DNA of 16,734 nt, taken from the NCBI GenBank assembly GCA_949373265.1, contig CASICT010000012.1, positions 1-16,734 of the forward strand, written 5' to 3'. Source of the DNA: Candidatus Poseidoniaceae archaeon. GTDB lineage: Archaea > Thermoplasmatota > Poseidoniia > Poseidoniales > Poseidoniaceae. Under the pieces are notes generated by a model. That model searched no databases, was not told where the DNA came from, and was given only the letters and a program-made list of their open reading frames with translations. Below are positions 16,465 through 16,734 of this stretch, piece by piece; positions within the stretch are counted from its first letter, which is position 1; each line of letters begins with the position of its first letter. A program made the translations under genes and the position numbers.

Positions 16465-16734
16465 ATGGACACTCAGCGCGCACTCCTAATTACACTGGTT
16501 TTACTTCTTTCAAGCATAGCCGGTTGCTTTGGTAGTGAACAAGAACTGGAAGAAGAATTTGAACTCAACACGGAAGAACGAACCCTGTTGGGAATGGGTG
16601 ACTCTGTCATGGAATGGAACAGGGAAGACGCCTCGACCATCCCGGAGGTCGTGGGAGAGGAAGCAGGGTTCGCAGTGCTGAACAACGCCGAAAGTGGTGC
16701 CAAAGTCATCGAAGAGAGTTACGCTATTCCTTCT
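16465..16734 (+). CDS. SGNH/GDSL-like lipoprotein, N-terminal part (runs off the window)
   Basis: 90 residues are visible before the edge, with no stop. A signal peptide, 'LLITLVLLLSSIAGC', ends in lipobox 'IAGC' (Cys21), so the product should be a lipid-anchored exported protein. After an acidic linker ('EQELEEEFELNTEER'), 'LLGMGDSVMEWN' (about 45-56) matches block I of SGNH/GDSL hydrolases, where the Ser of 'GDS' is the nucleophile. 'LNNAESGAKV' (about 75-84) fits the block II Gly region. These enzymes deacylate lipids or acetylated sugars. The remaining catalytic residues (block III Asn, block V Asp-His) would lie beyond the window. It is richer in GC and C/G-ending codons than the island beside it. 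Confidence 0.7.
   Translation, partial: MDTQRALLITLVLLLSSIAGCFGSEQELEEEFELNTEERTLLGMGDSVMEWNREDASTIPEVVGEEAGFAVLNNAESGAKVIEESYAIPS

Overview
The window looks like a piece of a planktonic euryarchaeal genome, most likely Marine Group II (Candidatus Poseidoniales) or a close relative. The case rests on a TrmY-type tRNA pseudouridine-54 methyltransferase (an archaeal enzyme), an archaeal-style CoaBC, a secreted protein with a PGF-CTERM-like tail, lipobox lipoproteins, a long thrombospondin-type-3 repeat surface protein and many small zinc-ribbon proteins. TATA-like boxes about 22-30 bp before several start codons fit leaderless archaeal transcripts. No rRNA, tRNA or CRISPR array was seen. The taxonomic call is an inference from protein style, not a database match.

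Layout, left half. Bases 1-408 are the 3' end of a DUF35-type OB-fold protein, open from the first base. Next come a two-zinc-ribbon protein with a TerB-like segment (455-1465) and an MreB/MamK-like actin ATPase (1563-2588). A four-helix membrane zinc-ribbon protein lies on the minus strand (2597-3178). Diverging from it is a two-gene housekeeping unit: coaBC (3253-4434) and trmY (4439-5029). A PGF-CTERM-like secreted protein (minus, 5069-6034) and a small two-helix zinc-ribbon protein (6308-6568) follow.

Middle. A calcium-binding TSP3-repeat membrane protein (minus, 6685-8695) has its last 71 codons in another frame. Then come a small zinc-ribbon protein (8856-9053), a GH39-like lipoprotein (minus, 9089-10723) and a membrane zinc-ribbon protein (10912-11646).

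Right part. Bases 11.87-16.14 kb look almost empty if only long ORFs are considered. Reading the minus strand across frames instead reveals a three-gene cassette. It runs from a bPH2 (DUF304-like) two-helix membrane protein (about 16144-15587), to a roughly 1050-residue CHAT-protease plus STAND-like NTPase protein (about 15448-12286), to a short charged helical protein (12248-11869). All three are broken by single-base frame changes (about 18 in 4.3 kb), yet only one in-frame stop was seen. GC-rich hairpins lie after the first and third genes. Neighbouring genes are intact, so this is either an inactivated accessory (possibly defence or cell-death) island or a strain-variable island covered by uncorrected noisy reads. 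The window ends inside an SGNH/GDSL-like lipoprotein gene (16465 to edge), preceded by a structured intergenic element.

Overall the non-island genes are a mix of cell-surface proteins (TSP3, GH39, PGF-CTERM, SGNH) and housekeeping genes (CoA synthesis, tRNA modification). The buried CHAT/NTPase/bPH cassette is the most interesting content.
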